Of a stretch of 64,000 nucleotides of DNA, positions 34,804 to 46,885 are shown piece after piece. Within the stretch, counting starts at the first letter, position 1, and the number at the start of each line of letters is the position of its first letter. Location: contig NZ_FXZC01000003.1 in the NCBI RefSeq assembly GCF_900169275.1, forward strand, positions 186,001-250,000. Direction: 5' to 3'. The notes under the pieces were generated by a model. It was not told the DNA's origin and did not search any database. It saw only the letters and a program-made list of their open reading frames with translations. A program made the position numbers and the translations under genes. This DNA is from Brevibacterium casei CIP 102111 (GTDB lineage Bacteria; Actinomycetota; Actinomycetes; Actinomycetales; Brevibacteriaceae).

Positions 34804-36363
34804 TCAGCCTTCCTCTCGGGATTCCGAATTCGCGGTCGCGATCGGTTTGGTGAAGGGGAAGAGAATTGTTTCTCGAATACCGAGCCCGGTGAGCGCCATG
34901 AGAAGTCGGTCGAGACCCATTCCCATTCCGCCCGTCGGGGGCATTCCATGCTCCATGGCCATGAGGAACTCCTCGTCGAGGCCCATCGCCTCGTCGTCGC
35001 CGCGGGCGGCGTCGGCGGCCTGGGCTTCGAAGCGCTCGCGCTGGATGACGGGGTCGACGAGCTCGGAGTAGCCGGTGGCGAGTTCGAACCCACGCACGTA
35101 GAGGTCCCATTTCTCGACCACGCCGGGCTTCGCACGGTGTTCGCGCACCAGGGGTGAGGTGTCGACGGGGAAGTCGGTGACGAAGGTCGGCGCCCAGAGC
35201 CTGTCCTTGTAGAAGTGCTCCCACAGCTCCTCGACGTATTTGCCGTGGGACCGGAAGACCCCGCCGAGGTCGACGTCGTTGTCCGCTGCGATCTTCTCGA
35301 GCTCCTCGATGCCCGTGAGCGGGGTGACCTCGACCCCGGACTCAGCGGAGAGGGTCTCGTACATGCTCACGACCGCCCACTCGCCGCCGAAGTCGTATTC
35401 GGTTCCGTCCTCGAGGGTGACCTGGAGGGAGCCGGTGGCGTCCTGGGCCGCATTCTGGACGAGCGTCTTCGTCAGCTCGGCGATCGAATGGTAGTCACCG
35501 TAGGACTGGTAGGCCTCGAGCATCGCGAACTCGGGCGAATGCGTCGAATCCGCTCCCTCGTTGCGGAAGTTGCGGTTGATCTCGAAGACATTCTCGATGC
35601 CGCCGACGATCGCCCGCTTGAGGAAGAGCTCGGGGGCGATGCGCAGGTACATGTCGATGTCGTAGGCGTTCATGTGGGTCTTGAACGGCCTGGCCGTCGC
35701 TCCGCCGTGCATGACCTGGAGCATCGGGGTCTCGATCTCGATGAAGTCCTGCTCGGCGAAGGTCCGGCGCAGGGAGGCCATCACCTTGGCGCGGGTGCGC
35801 ATCGTCTCCCGGGCGGCGTCGCGGGTGATGAGGTCGAGGTAGCGCTGGCGCACGCGGGTGTCCTCGGCGAGCTCGGTGTGCAGTCCCGGCAGGGGGCGCA
35901 GCGCCTTCGAGGCCATCGCCCACGAGTCGGCGAGCACCGAGAGCTCACCGCGCTTGGACTTGATGACCTTACCGTGGAGGAAGAGGAAGTCGCCGAGGTC
36001 GACGTCGGCCTTGAAGTCCGCGAGACGGTCCTCGCCGACCTCGCGCAGCGAGAGCATGCCCTGCAGGCGGGTTCCGTCACCGGACTGGAGGGTGACGAAG
36101 GCGAGCTTGCCGGTGGTGCGGACGAAGACGACACGGCCGACGACGCCGACGACGTCGTCGGTCTCGTCTCCGGCCTCGAGATCGGGGTGGGCGGCGTGCA
36201 CCTCGGCGAGGGTGTGGGTGCGGGGCACCGAGACGGGGTAGGCCTCGGTGTCGGAGTCCAACATCCGCTGCCGCTTGTCCTTGCGGATCCGGATCTGCTC
36301 CGGATCGAGGTGCTCCTGCTGGGATTCTGCGGCTTCGGGGGCGATCGACTCAGTTTCTGCCAT
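34804..36363 (-). CDS. lysS: Lysyl-tRNA synthetase, class II
   Basis: The 519-residue enzyme charges tRNA-Lys. It has an OB-fold anticodon-binding domain (about residues 70-180, [27 protein letters not shown]), class II motif 2 ([26 protein letters not shown]), and motif 3 ([13 protein letters not shown]). It is the housekeeping enzyme; a second LysRS domain occurs in lysX at 54266-57475. Confidence 0.97.
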   Translation of the reverse strand: MAETESIAPEAAESQQEHLDPEQIRIRKDKRQRMLDSDTEAYPVSVPRTHTLAEVHAAHPDLEAGDETDDVVGVVGRVVFVRTTGKLAFVTLQSGDGTRLQGMLSLREVGEDRLADFKADVDLGDFLFLHGKVIKSKRGELSVLADSWAMASKALRPLPGLHTELAEDTRVRQRYLDLITRDAARETMRTRAKVMASLRRTFAEQDFIEIETPMLQVMHGGATARPFKTHMNAYDIDMYLRIAPELFLKRAIVGGIENVFEINRNFRNEGADSTHSPEFAMLEAYQSYGDYHSIAELTKTLVQNAAQDATGSLQVTLEDGTEYDFGGEWAVVSMYETLSAESGVEVTPLTGIEELEKIAADNDVDLGGVFRSHGKYVEELWEHFYKDRLWAPTFVTDFPVDTSPLVREHRAKPGVVEKWDLYVRGFELATGYSELVDPVIQRERFEAQAADAARGDDEAMGLDEEFLMAMEHGMPPTGGMGMGLDRLLMALTGLGIRETILFPFTKPIATANSESREEG

Positions 36364-36428
36364 GGGATCAAGGCTACCGTGCGCCCGCCCTGCGGGGGAA
36401 TTCGCGTGAGCCCGACGAGACCCCGGTC

Positions 36429-37319
36429 TCAGTCGAGGAGAGCGAGGATCTCCTGGGCCTGCGCCTCGGTGATCCGACCGAGTGCAAGCGCCTTCGCCGT
36501 CGTCGACCGGGCCAGTGCGATGTAGCTGTTGCGGGTCGCCGGACTGGAGACGCTGAGACTGTATTCGCTCAGGGCGGCCAGGTGCGCGGCCAGGGTTCCC
36601 GCGTCGCCCCGGCTGACCGGGCCGGTGAGGGCCTTCGCACCGTTCTGCAGGGTGTTGGCGACGCTGGCGTCGACGAGGGCGGTGAGGACCCGGGAGGGAT
36701 CGTCGACCCCCGCCTCGGTGAGCATGTCGAGGGCTTCGGAGATGATCGTGATCGTGTGGTTCGAGGCGTGGGTGATCGCGGCATGGTAGAGCGGACGGTC
36801 GGCCTCGGCGATCTCGATCGGCTCCGCTCCCATCTCGACGACGAGGGCCTCCCCGACCGGGCGAATGGGTGCCGGGGCGGTGACGGCGACCGTCGACTGC
36901 CGCAGCCGCGGCAGGTCGAGGGCGGTGCCGGTGAAGGTGAGCGAGGGGTGGAGGGCGATGGGCAGGGCTCCGACGCCGGTCGCGGGTTCGAGGACGTCGG
37001 TGCCGAAGCGTCCGGCGCAGTGGACGATGATCTGTCCGGCATGGATGCGCCCGAGGGCGACGAGACCGGAGACGAGGGAGGAGATCTCATCGTCGGGGAC
37101 GGCGACGAGGAGGAGCTCGGCGCGTTCGGCGATCCGGTCGGGTGGGAGGACCGGAACCCCGGGCAGCATCTCCTCGGCCCTCTCCAGGCTCGTCGCCGAG
37201 GTGGCGCTCACCCCGATGATCGCGTGCCCGGCCGCCCGCCAGGCGGCCCCGATCACGGCACCGACCCGCCCTGCGCCGATGATGCCGATGCCCAGCCGCG
37301 GTGCGTCGGGGACGCTCAT
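36429..37319 (-). CDS. Rossmann-fold oxidoreductase-like protein with DUF2520 domain
   Basis: The 296-residue protein has an N-terminal NAD(P)-binding fold ([24 protein letters not shown], then [11 protein letters not shown]) and a helical DUF2520 domain ([29 protein letters not shown]). It resembles 6-phosphogluconate/ketopantoate-reductase-like enzymes. In many actinobacteria it precedes panC; here lysS follows instead and panC is not in the window. It overlaps the preceding PH-domain gene by 4 nt (ATGA). Confidence 0.88.
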   Translation of the reverse strand: MSVPDAPRLGIGIIGAGRVGAVIGAAWRAAGHAIIGVSATSATSLERAEEMLPGVPVLPPDRIAERAELLLVAVPDDEISSLVSGLVALGRIHAGQIIVHCAGRFGTDVLEPATGVGALPIALHPSLTFTGTALDLPRLRQSTVAVTAPAPIRPVGEALVVEMGAEPIEIAEADRPLYHAAITHASNHTITIISEALDMLTEAGVDDPSRVLTALVDASVANTLQNGAKALTGPVSRGDAGTLAAHLAALSEYSLSVSSPATRNSYIALARSTTAKALALGRITEAQAQEILALLD

Positions 37320-39073
37320 CGGCCGATCCCCGTCCCGCTGCGGACCTGCTCGTCGTAGCGCTGCCGGGCGATGCGGGTGCGGTCGGCGTGCTCGGCGAAG
37401 AACGCCAGAGCATCCTCGGTGGCCTGATGGGTGACATGGGGTTTGATGGGCCCTGCCGTCGAATGGACGGCGACCGTGGCGAGCCCGAGGGCCCGCTGGA
37501 GGGGCCCCTGCTGGAACTGCATCGACTGCACGCGCTCATGCGGGACGAAGTCGACTCGGCGTTCGAAACGGCCGAGGCGGATGATCAGCAGCGCATCGGT
37601 GAGCGCGAAGGCGCGACGCCTCCACACGAGCGGATCGATCCACCGTGAGGACCGCGGCTGCCGATGGAACTCCGCCTCGGCGGCGGCTGCCTCAGCACCG
37701 TCCGCGACCGGACCGTGCATCGCGGCGAGGATGAGGCTGCGCACGCTCACCCCACCTGAGACCCGGGGTTCGGGCAGGGCGAGGCCGATCATCGTCAGCG
37801 CCTGGTCGAGGTCGCCGACGGGCAGGAGCAGGTTCGACTCACCGGACTCACCGGAGCTGGCGATGTTGTACTCGGCCTTCCACCATCCGGCCTTCCGCCA
37901 CAGGAGCGGCTGGTGGAGCGCCACGGCCTGCACCCGGTCGAGCGGGATGACCTTGCGCGAGGTCGAGGCGAGACCGTGGCTGACGGCGAGCCCGGAGTCG
38001 GTGAGGCGGACGACGAAGTTCGCATTGTTGAGGTCCTTCTTCACCGAGGCGAAGGCGGCGATGCCGGCGGGCAGGACGCCGAAGAGCATCGGCACGGCGG
38101 CTTCGCGGACGCCGCTGATGAAGAGGATGATCGCTGCGACGATGACGGCGACGAAGATGAGGACGCCGATGAGGAAGTCCGTCTTGAGCAGGGAGGCGAT
38201 GACCACCCGGTGGACGGGGACGCGGATGATCTCGCCCTCGTCCTTGACCTGGGCCGACACCCCATAGGGAGCGAGCATGTCGTTGAGGCTGCCTTCGGCC
38301 TCCCCGAGCGCGTCGCCGGCCATCGTCGAGAGCCGTTTGGTCAGCCGCACGCCGACGCTGTCTCCGGCGCGTTCGGGGGCTGAGAGGTCGATCGTCGGTG
38401 CGCGGGTTCCGTCTCTCCCGTCACCGGGAATTCCCTCGCCGAGGCGGTCCCCCGTCTCCGTCGCGCCCTGGCCCTCCCCCGGGCCCGGGGCATCGGCGGG
38501 CGCGGCGGCCTGCTTGACGTCGCGGACGGCGGCGAGGAGTTCGTCGCGCAGCAGGTCGGCGCGCTTCCTGCTGAGGTACTTCAGCGACACGTTCGAGCCC
38601 TTGCCGCCGGCGACGTCGAAGACGAGTTCGGCGAGTCCGAGGAGGCGCGGCAGGAGCTTCTGCTGGAGGTCGATCGACTGGACGCGGTCGAGGCGGGCTT
38701 TGCGCACCTTCTTCGCGATCAGTCCGGAGCGCGCGTAGATCGCCTCGTCGTCGACGCGGTAGCCCATGACCCGCCACGCGAGCCAGCTGTAGAGGGCGCC
38801 GATGAGGACGATGAGGACGATTCCGCCGATGACGGCGAGGAGCACGAGCTGGTGGGAGCCGAGCCAGGCGGCGAAGGAGAGGTCGATCGCGTCGCCGCTG
38901 GCGAGGTCGCTGATGGCCTGCTGGATGAAGTTCTGACCCACGTAGCCGCCGGCGACGAGGAAGACGACGATGATGCCGAGGCTCTCGAGCAGCGGCGTGA
39001 GCGGGTGGACACGGTGCCAGACGTCGGGGGCGGCCACCTCGGCGAGGGTGTCGGTCCCGTTCTGCGCTGCCAT
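37316..39073 (-). CDS. Large membrane protein with bacterial PH domains (YdbT-like)
   Basis: The 585-residue protein has paired hydrophobic helices near residues 32-55 and 75-105. A bPH2 domain (RVDDEAIYARSGLIAKKVRKARLDRVQSIDLQQ) follows, then a hydrophilic stretch with a Pro/Gly-rich linker. A second helix pair (about 310-355) and a second bPH2 (VRLTDSGLAVSHGLASTSRKVIPLDRVQAVALHQPLL) come next, then a third copy near the C terminus (LIIRLGRFERRVDFVPHERVQSMQFQQGPLQRALGLATVAVHSTAGP). These domains occur in envelope proteins of unknown role. The ATG is 2 nt past the preceding stop. Confidence 0.85.
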   Translation of the reverse strand: MAAQNGTDTLAEVAAPDVWHRVHPLTPLLESLGIIVVFLVAGGYVGQNFIQQAISDLASGDAIDLSFAAWLGSHQLVLLAVIGGIVLIVLIGALYSWLAWRVMGYRVDDEAIYARSGLIAKKVRKARLDRVQSIDLQQKLLPRLLGLAELVFDVAGGKGSNVSLKYLSRKRADLLRDELLAAVRDVKQAAAPADAPGPGEGQGATETGDRLGEGIPGDGRDGTRAPTIDLSAPERAGDSVGVRLTKRLSTMAGDALGEAEGSLNDMLAPYGVSAQVKDEGEIIRVPVHRVVIASLLKTDFLIGVLIFVAVIVAAIILFISGVREAAVPMLFGVLPAGIAAFASVKKDLNNANFVVRLTDSGLAVSHGLASTSRKVIPLDRVQAVALHQPLLWRKAGWWKAEYNIASSGESGESNLLLPVGDLDQALTMIGLALPEPRVSGGVSVRSLILAAMHGPVADGAEAAAAEAEFHRQPRSSRWIDPLVWRRRAFALTDALLIIRLGRFERRVDFVPHERVQSMQFQQGPLQRALGLATVAVHSTAGPIKPHVTHQATEDALAFFAEHADRTRIARQRYDEQVRSGTGIGR

Positions 39074-39075
39074 GC

Positions 39076-39558
39076 TCACAGGCCTGCCAGGTTCGCCTGC
39101 CCGAGGCCCGCGAGACTGTCGCGCAGGCGGTCGGCGTCGGCGCGGGGCAGGCCGGGGATCGTCGCATCGGTGGCGGCTGAGGCGGTGTGGAGCTTGACGG
39201 TGGCGAGGCCGAACATGCGGTCGATCGGGCCGGAGTCGACGTCGACGAACTGGAGGCGGCCGTAGGGCACGACGGTGGTGCGTCGGAAGAGGATCCCGCG
39301 GCGGATGAGGAGGTCGTCGTCGCGTTCGGCGTAGCCGATGACCTTGGCCTGACGGTAGAGGACGATGAGGTAGACGATCGTCCAGATGAGGACGGCGACC
39401 CACGGCAGGTGGAGCCAGGGCTGGTCGCTGACGATCACGGGCAGGGCGATCGCGGCGGCCAGCAACGGGACGAAGAAGCACAGGGAGGCGATGGTCTCTT
39501 TGAGCCAGTACTTGGGGCTGACTCGGGTGAAGACGACGTCATCCGGAGTGGCTGTCAT
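39076..39558 (-). CDS. PH domain-containing membrane protein (YdbS-like)
   Basis: The 160-residue protein has two transmembrane helices (ETIASLCFFVPLLAAAIALPVIV and WVAVLIWTIVYLIVLYRQ) and one bPH2 domain (IRRGILFRRTTVVPYGRLQFVDVDSGPIDRMFGLATVKLHTAS). It is the small partner of the following large PH-domain protein, as in ydbS-ydbT pairs. It overlaps DUF3180 by 4 nt. Confidence 0.88.
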   Translation of the reverse strand: MTATPDDVVFTRVSPKYWLKETIASLCFFVPLLAAAIALPVIVSDQPWLHLPWVAVLIWTIVYLIVLYRQAKVIGYAERDDDLLIRRGILFRRTTVVPYGRLQFVDVDSGPIDRMFGLATVKLHTASAATDATIPGLPRADADRLRDSLAGLGQANLAGL

Positions 39559-40016
39559 GCGGCTTCGGCTCCTGGAGGGTCTTGGGGCGGGAGAGTACAG
39601 AAGATCTCGACGATGATGCCGACGATCATCAGCGCGGCCGCGGCCGCCATCGCCAACAGCATACCGGCAGCCAGGTCGTTGCGGATGCCGGGCGCGGAGA
39701 GGAAGTAGTACGCGGCGTTGCCCACGTACCATCCGGCCAGTCCGGCTCCGGTCAGGGCGCTGGCCTTGGCCATCACCGCCACGCGCGCAGCCTGGAGGGG
39801 GTCGATCTCGCGGGTCCGGTCACCGTCGTTCCATCGCTTGATGGGGTACCCGAGGACGAGGAGGACGGCCGAGAGGATGAGCATGCCGATGATCGCGAAC
39901 CACGGCTGACCGGGCAGGGCGAGGCCCTGGGATTCGAGCAGGACGTCGACGACGACGCCGAGCAGGGTGCCGGCGGTCGCCCAGAGGACGAGGGTGCCCG
40001 GTGTCGTTCGCTGCAT
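39555..40016 (-). CDS. DUF3180 membrane protein
   Basis: The 153-residue protein has four hydrophobic helices (about residues 8-28, 38-58, 85-108, 118-140) and the conserved RTREIDPLQAARVAVMAKASALTGAGLAGWYVG typical of DUF3180. It always sits after the fol genes in actinobacteria; its function is unknown. It has an ATGA overlap with the next gene. Confidence 0.9.
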   Translation of the reverse strand: MQRTTPGTLVLWATAGTLLGVVVDVLLESQGLALPGQPWFAIIGMLILSAVLLVLGYPIKRWNDGDRTREIDPLQAARVAVMAKASALTGAGLAGWYVGNAAYYFLSAPGIRNDLAAGMLLAMAAAAALMIVGIIVEIFCTLPPQDPPGAEAA

Positions 40017-40034
40017 GTGTCCCAGTCTTGCAGA

Positions 40035-40934
40035 TCAGGCGTCTGCGCGCTCGATCCCCTGGTCGTCGAGGGAGGCGATGGCCTCGGCGATCGGTCGCGG
40101 CCCCGTCGGTGAGTCGACGACCGTGTCCGGGGCGATCTCCGCCCAGGGCACGAGGACGAAGGCCCGCTCGTGGGCGCGCGGGTGCGGCAGGGTGAGGGCG
40201 GCGGAGTCGAGGACGACGTCGACTCCCTCGGCGGTGTAGGCGATGACGTCGATGTCGAGCGTCCTCGGCCCCCATCGCAGCTCACGGGTCCGTCCGCAGG
40301 CGACCTCGATGCCCTGGCAGACGGCGAGCAGTTCGCGCGGGGGCAGGGTCGTCTCGACGATGACGCCGAGGTTGAGGAAGTCGTTCTGCTCGACCCCTCC
40401 CCACGGTGCGGTGCGGTAGAGCGAGGAGCGGGAAGCGACGCTGATGCGCGGGTGCCGGTCGAGGGCGGCGACGGCCTCATCGAGGGTGGTCGCGGCCTCA
40501 CCGAGGTTGGCACCGAGGCTGAGGTAGGCGCTGGCCGACGCGGGGTCCGATCCGTCGGCCTGGGGCGCCGTCTCCCGGGACCGGTCGACGGTGACGGTCA
40601 CGTCGGCGAAGGTGTGGTCGATCGGGGCACTGGGTTTGTGGACGACGACCTCGACACGCTCGGTCAGGGTCAGGCAGTGGGCGGCGATCGCCTCGGCGAG
40701 GGTCTCGATGAGGTCGAACGTGTTGTCCTCGACGATGCGGGCGACATCCTCGGCGAGTTCGCCGTAGTGGATGGTGTCGGCGATGTCGTCGGTGGCCGCA
40801 GCCGCCGCCGTCGACGCGTGGAGGGTGACGTCGATGACGAAGTCCTGGCCGTCGCGCTTCTCGAAGTCGAAGACGCCGTGGTTGCCGCGCACGGTGAGTC
40901 CGCGCAGCGCGATCCGGTCCGGCAGCCCGCTCAC
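40035..40934 (-). CDS. folBK: Bifunctional dihydroneopterin aldolase / 6-hydroxymethyl-dihydropterin pyrophosphokinase
   Basis: The 299-residue protein fuses two folate enzymes. Residues 1-120 are FolB (IALRGLTVRGNHGVFDFEKRDGQDFVIDV, HYGELAEDVARIVE). Residues 135-295 are FolK (AYLSLGANLGEAATTLDEAVAAL, SSLYRTAPWGGVEQNDFLN, LRWGPRTLDIDVIAY, LPHPRAHERAFVL). The GTG start overlaps the folP stop (GTGA). The fusion makes 6-hydroxymethyl-dihydropterin and activates it for FolP. Confidence 0.95.
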   Translation of the reverse strand: MSGLPDRIALRGLTVRGNHGVFDFEKRDGQDFVIDVTLHASTAAAAATDDIADTIHYGELAEDVARIVEDNTFDLIETLAEAIAAHCLTLTERVEVVVHKPSAPIDHTFADVTVTVDRSRETAPQADGSDPASASAYLSLGANLGEAATTLDEAVAALDRHPRISVASRSSLYRTAPWGGVEQNDFLNLGVIVETTLPPRELLAVCQGIEVACGRTRELRWGPRTLDIDVIAYTAEGVDVVLDSAALTLPHPRAHERAFVLVPWAEIAPDTVVDSPTGPRPIAEAIASLDDQGIERADA

Positions 40935-41764
40935 CGCTGCGTCCCCGGGGACGGGGCGTGGTCGGCGATGGCGCCTGCGACCCGGCACGCCAGCGCCGAG
41001 GAGGCCGGGTCGTGGACGCGCACGGCCCACGCTCCGGCCTGGGCGGCGAAGGCGGAGATCACGGCGGTCGCCTCGTCCTTCTCAGCCTCTCCGGCCTGGG
41101 CCGGATCCTCAGGTGAGACGAGAGAGGCGATGAAGCGCTTGCGGCTCGCGGCCACGAGCAGGCGCTGATCGAAGACGGCGAACTCGCTCAGCCCGGCCAG
41201 AATCTGCCAGTTGTGCTCGGCGTTCTTCGAGAACCCCAGACCCGGGTCGACGATGATGTCGGCGGGGTCGACGCCGGCGGCGACGGCGGCGTCGATGCGG
41301 GTGCGCAGCTCGGCGATGACCTCGGCCACGACGTCGTCGTAGTGGAAGCTCGCATCCGCCCGGTCGAGGTAACCGCGCCAGTGCATGAGGACGATGGGAA
41401 CGCCGGTGTCGGCTGCGACGGAGAGCATCGCGGGATCGGACAGGCCTGCCGAGACGTCGTTGATGATCTGCGCCCCGGCGTCGATGGCGGCCGCGGCCAC
41501 GCGTGCGCGCATCGTGTCGACGCTGATGCGGGCCCCTGCGCCGGCGAGCTCGCGGACGACGGGGATGACGCGACGCAGCTCCTCGGCCTCATCGACGCGG
41601 GTGGCTCCCGGCCTCGTCGACTCTCCGCCGATGTCGAGGATGTCGGCTCCGGAGGAGAGGAGGTCGAGCCCGTGGGCGACGGCCGAGGACTGGTCGAACC
41701 AGCGGCCGCCGTCGGAGAAGGAGTCGGGCGTGACGTTGAGGACGCCCATGATCTGCGTCGCCAT
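40931..41764 (-). CDS. folP: Dihydropteroate synthase
   Basis: The 277-residue TIM-barrel enzyme joins 6-hydroxymethyl-dihydropterin pyrophosphate with p-aminobenzoate; it is the sulfonamide target. It has MGVLNVTPDSFSDGG, the ILDIGGESTRPGA loop, IINDVSAG and PGLGFSKN. The stretch DPAQAGEAEKDEATAV holds the ER/DEAT segment expected near the C terminus. It lies 3 nt from folE and overlaps folBK. Confidence 0.97.
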   Translation of the reverse strand: MATQIMGVLNVTPDSFSDGGRWFDQSSAVAHGLDLLSSGADILDIGGESTRPGATRVDEAEELRRVIPVVRELAGAGARISVDTMRARVAAAAIDAGAQIINDVSAGLSDPAMLSVAADTGVPIVLMHWRGYLDRADASFHYDDVVAEVIAELRTRIDAAVAAGVDPADIIVDPGLGFSKNAEHNWQILAGLSEFAVFDQRLLVAASRKRFIASLVSPEDPAQAGEAEKDEATAVISAFAAQAGAWAVRVHDPASSALACRVAGAIADHAPSPGTQR

Positions 41765-41767
41765 CGC

Positions 41768-42381
41768 TCAGCCTCGGAGGATGAGGCTCATCGCCTCCGC
41801 CCGGGAGGCCGGTTCGCGCAGCTGGCCGCGCACCGCCGAGGTGATCGTCGAGGCACCGGGTTTGCGCACGCCGCGCATCGTCATGCACAGGTGCTCGGCT
41901 TCGACGACGACGATCGCGCCCTGCGGTTCGAGGTGCTTCATCAGGGCGTCGGCGATCTGACTCGTCAGCCGCTCCTGCACCTGCGGGCGGCGAGCATAGA
42001 CCTCGACGAGGCGGGCGAGCTTCGACAGACCCGTGACCTTGCCGTTCTTCGCCGGGATGTAGCCGACATGGGCGACCCCGTGGAAGGGGACGAGATGGTG
42101 TTCGCACATCGAGTAGAGGTCGATGTCGCGGACGAGGACCATCTCCTCGTGGCTGATGTCGAAGGTCACCGAGAGGATCTCGGCGGGGTCCCGGTGGAGG
42201 CCGGCGAAGATCTCCTCGTACGCCCGGGCCACGCGGGCCGGGGTCTCCTGCAGACCCTCACGGTCGGGGTTTTCGCCGACGGCGAAGAGGATCTCGCGCA
42301 CGGCCGCGGCGATGCGGTCATGGTCGATCGTCGGTCGTTCCTCAGCGGTCTCGCCGAGGTCGCTGAACACGTAGTCGGTCA

Positions 42382-42382
<1 letters not shown>
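41768..42382 (-). CDS. folE: GTP cyclohydrolase I
   Basis: The 204-residue enzyme opens the folate pathway by converting GTP to dihydroneopterin triphosphate. Zinc and active-site motifs are [48 protein letters not shown] and [18 protein letters not shown]. The ATG shares one base with the ftsH stop. Confidence 0.97.
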
Positions 42383-44541
<2,159 letters not shown>

Positions 44542-44730
44542 AGATCCTCTCAGGAATTCAGTCTCGACAGCCCGGCCAGGCCGCCGCGGCTGCCTGGGAG
44601 CATCCCCCACAGCCTAGTACGTACCTCTGGGATAGCGGGAATCCGTGAGGTTTTGTTCCCAGGCCAGGTCAGCTGTCAGCGAACGCGGGGTTCGCGTTCA
44701 GCTGCGTGCGTCGACCGGCGGCGGGTTCGC

Positions 44731-45282
44731 TCAGCTGTAGACGTGCTGGGCGAGGGTCGCGACGAACGGGACGTTGCGGTACTTCTCCGCGTAGTCGAGC
44801 CCGTAGCCGATGACGAACTCGTTGGGCACGTCGAAGCCGACGTACTTGACGTCGATGTCGACCTTGACGGCTTCGGGCTTGCGCAGCATCGTGCAGATCT
44901 CGACGTCGGCGGCTCCGCGCGAGCGCAGGTTCTGCACGAGCCACGAGAGAGTGAGGCCGGAGTCGATGATGTCCTCGACGATGAGGACGTGGCGTCCGGT
45001 GAGGTCCGTGTCGAGGTCCTTGAGGATGCGCACGACGCCCGAGGACTTCGTGCCCGACCCGTACGAGGACACCGCCATCCAGTCCATCGTCACCGGAGAG
45101 TGCAGGGCCCGGGCGAGGTCGGCCATGACCATGACCGCTCCCTTGAGGACGCCGACGAGGAGGATGTCCTTGTCCTTGTAGTCCTCATCGATGGCGGCTG
45201 CCAGTTCAACGAGTCGGGCGGCTATCTGTTCTTCCGAGACGAGCACTTCTTCGATGTCATTGCCGAGATCGTTGATGTCCAC
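44731..45282 (-). CDS. hpt: Hypoxanthine phosphoribosyltransferase
   Basis: The 183-residue purine salvage enzyme joins hypoxanthine or guanine to PRPP. It has the PRPP-binding motif HVLIVEDIIDSGLTLSWL, LVGVLKGAVMVMADLARAL, and VGFDVPNEFVIGYGLDYAEKYRNVPFVATL. It lies in the conserved tilS-hpt-ftsH order, although two foreign-looking genes separate it from tilS here. Confidence 0.96.
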   Translation of the reverse strand: MDINDLGNDIEEVLVSEEQIAARLVELAAAIDEDYKDKDILLVGVLKGAVMVMADLARALHSPVTMDWMAVSSYGSGTKSSGVVRILKDLDTDLTGRHVLIVEDIIDSGLTLSWLVQNLRSRGAADVEICTMLRKPEAVKVDIDVKYVGFDVPNEFVIGYGLDYAEKYRNVPFVATLAQHVYS

Positions 45283-45351
45283 TGCGGTCGATTCTCCTCG
45301 TGTGGGGTGGGTGTGCCTCCATTATGGGTGACGGATGACCCCACAGCCACC

Positions 45352-46596
45352 TCACCCGGGCCCCGCCTCAGCGAGTTCGTCGTCGACGGTGCCGGGCGCG
45401 GCCGAGAGGTACCCGGTGACCCCCATGAGGGCGGAGACGACGATGAGGAGGACGAGCGGAGGCGTCCACGATCCGCTCGCTCCCAGCAGGGCGCCGACGG
45501 CGAGCGGCCCGAGGGCGGCGAGGACGTACCCGGTGGATTGGACGAACGCCGAGGTGCGCGCCGTGATCGAGACGTCTCGGGTGCGGCTGGTGATGAGGGC
45601 CAGCGCGGCCGGGAACGCGAATCCGCCGTAGGAGAGCAGGACCGCCCAGAGGACCGGCGCCGAGGCGGGGGCGAGGAGGAGGCCCGTGTAGCCCGCGACG
45701 GCGCTGGCTGAGAAGGAGACGAGGAACGCCCGCGGGGCGAGGCCGCGCATGATGATCTGCGGGGCGAGGAAGCCGCCGGGCAGACCGCCGAGGGTGACGA
45801 TCGTGAGCATGATTCCGGCGGTCACGGCGTCGAGGCCGGCGTCACGGTAGATCTGCGGCAGCCACCCGAACTGGACGTAGGCGTTGACCGACTGGAGGCC
45901 GAAGAACATCGCCATGTACTTCGCCTTCGCCGTCGAATGGATGTGCCGCCTCGGCGCGGGCGTCTCCCCCCGCTCACGCCGCGGACGAGGGAGGACGGGC
46001 ACCGAGCCCGTCGCGCGCAGGACCGCCCACGTCGCCAGGGCGGCGAGCGGGACGAGCATCCATGCGCCGAGTCCGATCCGCCAGTCGCCGAAGTGCTCGG
46101 CGAGCGGCGCGGTGAGGAAGGCGGGGACCATCGCGCCCAGGCCGAGGGAGACGGTGAAGGTCGTCGCCCCGAGGTGGACGCGGTGCGGGAAGCGGGTCTT
46201 GACGAAGACGGGGAGGATGACGTTTCCGAACGACATCCCGGCCAGTGCGGTGACGGTGAGGAGAGCGAAGGGCAGGGATGAGTCGACGAGGACGCGGGCA
46301 CCGATCCCTGCGGCGATGAGCGCACACGAGACCGCGAGCGAGGCGAAGAGGCCGACGCGGCGCAGCAGCGGCACGGCGAGGAACCCGCACAGGGCGAAGA
46401 TGAGGCCGGGCAGGGCGGTGAGCAGGCCGGTCTGCCATTCGGCGAGGCCGTAGGCGGTCTGCACCTCGGCGAGGACGGGGCCGAGTGAGGACGCGGCAGG
46501 GCGCAGCGACGAGGCGATGAGGACGAGGCAGACGAGAGCGAGGATGTCGAGCCCGGGACCTGTGCGCGGATGCTCGGTCCCGGGGGTGCTCATCAT
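45352..46596 (-). CDS. MFS transporter, CynX/NimT family
   Basis: The 414-residue, 12-helix permease has LVCLVLIASSLRPAASSLGPVLAEVQTAYGL at helix 1, AGMSFGNVILPVFVKTRFPHR, and RTSAFVQSTGYVLAALGPL, which are typical of CynX/NimT (cyanate/nitroimidazole-type) transporters. It is divergent from an amidohydrolase with a shared operator-like palindrome, suggesting uptake of that enzyme's substrate. A second ATG three bases downstream is equally plausible. Confidence 0.88.
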   Translation of the reverse strand: MMSTPGTEHPRTGPGLDILALVCLVLIASSLRPAASSLGPVLAEVQTAYGLAEWQTGLLTALPGLIFALCGFLAVPLLRRVGLFASLAVSCALIAAGIGARVLVDSSLPFALLTVTALAGMSFGNVILPVFVKTRFPHRVHLGATTFTVSLGLGAMVPAFLTAPLAEHFGDWRIGLGAWMLVPLAALATWAVLRATGSVPVLPRPRRERGETPAPRRHIHSTAKAKYMAMFFGLQSVNAYVQFGWLPQIYRDAGLDAVTAGIMLTIVTLGGLPGGFLAPQIIMRGLAPRAFLVSFSASAVAGYTGLLLAPASAPVLWAVLLSYGGFAFPAALALITSRTRDVSITARTSAFVQSTGYVLAALGPLAVGALLGASGSWTPPLVLLIVVSALMGVTGYLSAAPGTVDDELAEAGPG

Positions 46597-46685
46597 GCGC
46601 CCATCCTCTCACTCGGTCTCGTCTCGGGTCCGCGGCGTCCGCGCTCCGGCACGGGGGTCTCCGGCGGTGCCGGATCCGGGGTGAC

Positions 46686-46744
46686 TGCCGGGACGTTCGG
46701 CGGGAGCCGGTGCCGGGACGTTCGGCGGGAGCCGGTGCCGGGCG
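46686..46744. repeat. 25-bp tandem repeat between permease and amidohydrolase genes
   Basis: TGCCGGGACGTTCGGCGGG plus six more bases starts at 46686 and again at 46711, with a truncated third copy at 46736. The two full copies look identical. Confidence 0.8.
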
Positions 46745-46782
46745 CAGGCGGTGCCCACCGCCGGTTCCCACCGAACCGAATA

Positions 46783-46795
46783 ATGGTATACCGTT
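46783..46795. promoter_or_regulatory. Palindromic operator candidate in the permease-amidohydrolase gap
   Basis: GGTATACC (46785-46792) is a perfect palindrome. Its flanks extend the symmetry with one mismatch (AATGGTATACCGTT). It lies in the A+T-richest part of the 289-nt divergent gap and has the TGGT...ACC form common for GntR-type regulators. No regulator gene is adjacent. Confidence 0.45.
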
Positions 46796-46885
46796 TGGGT
46801 GGATGCGTCGAACGCAGTCGCCGCAGCGGCGACGGGCCCGAGCTCGACGCCGGTTGCCGCCCCGACGAACGAAACGGAGTACCCG

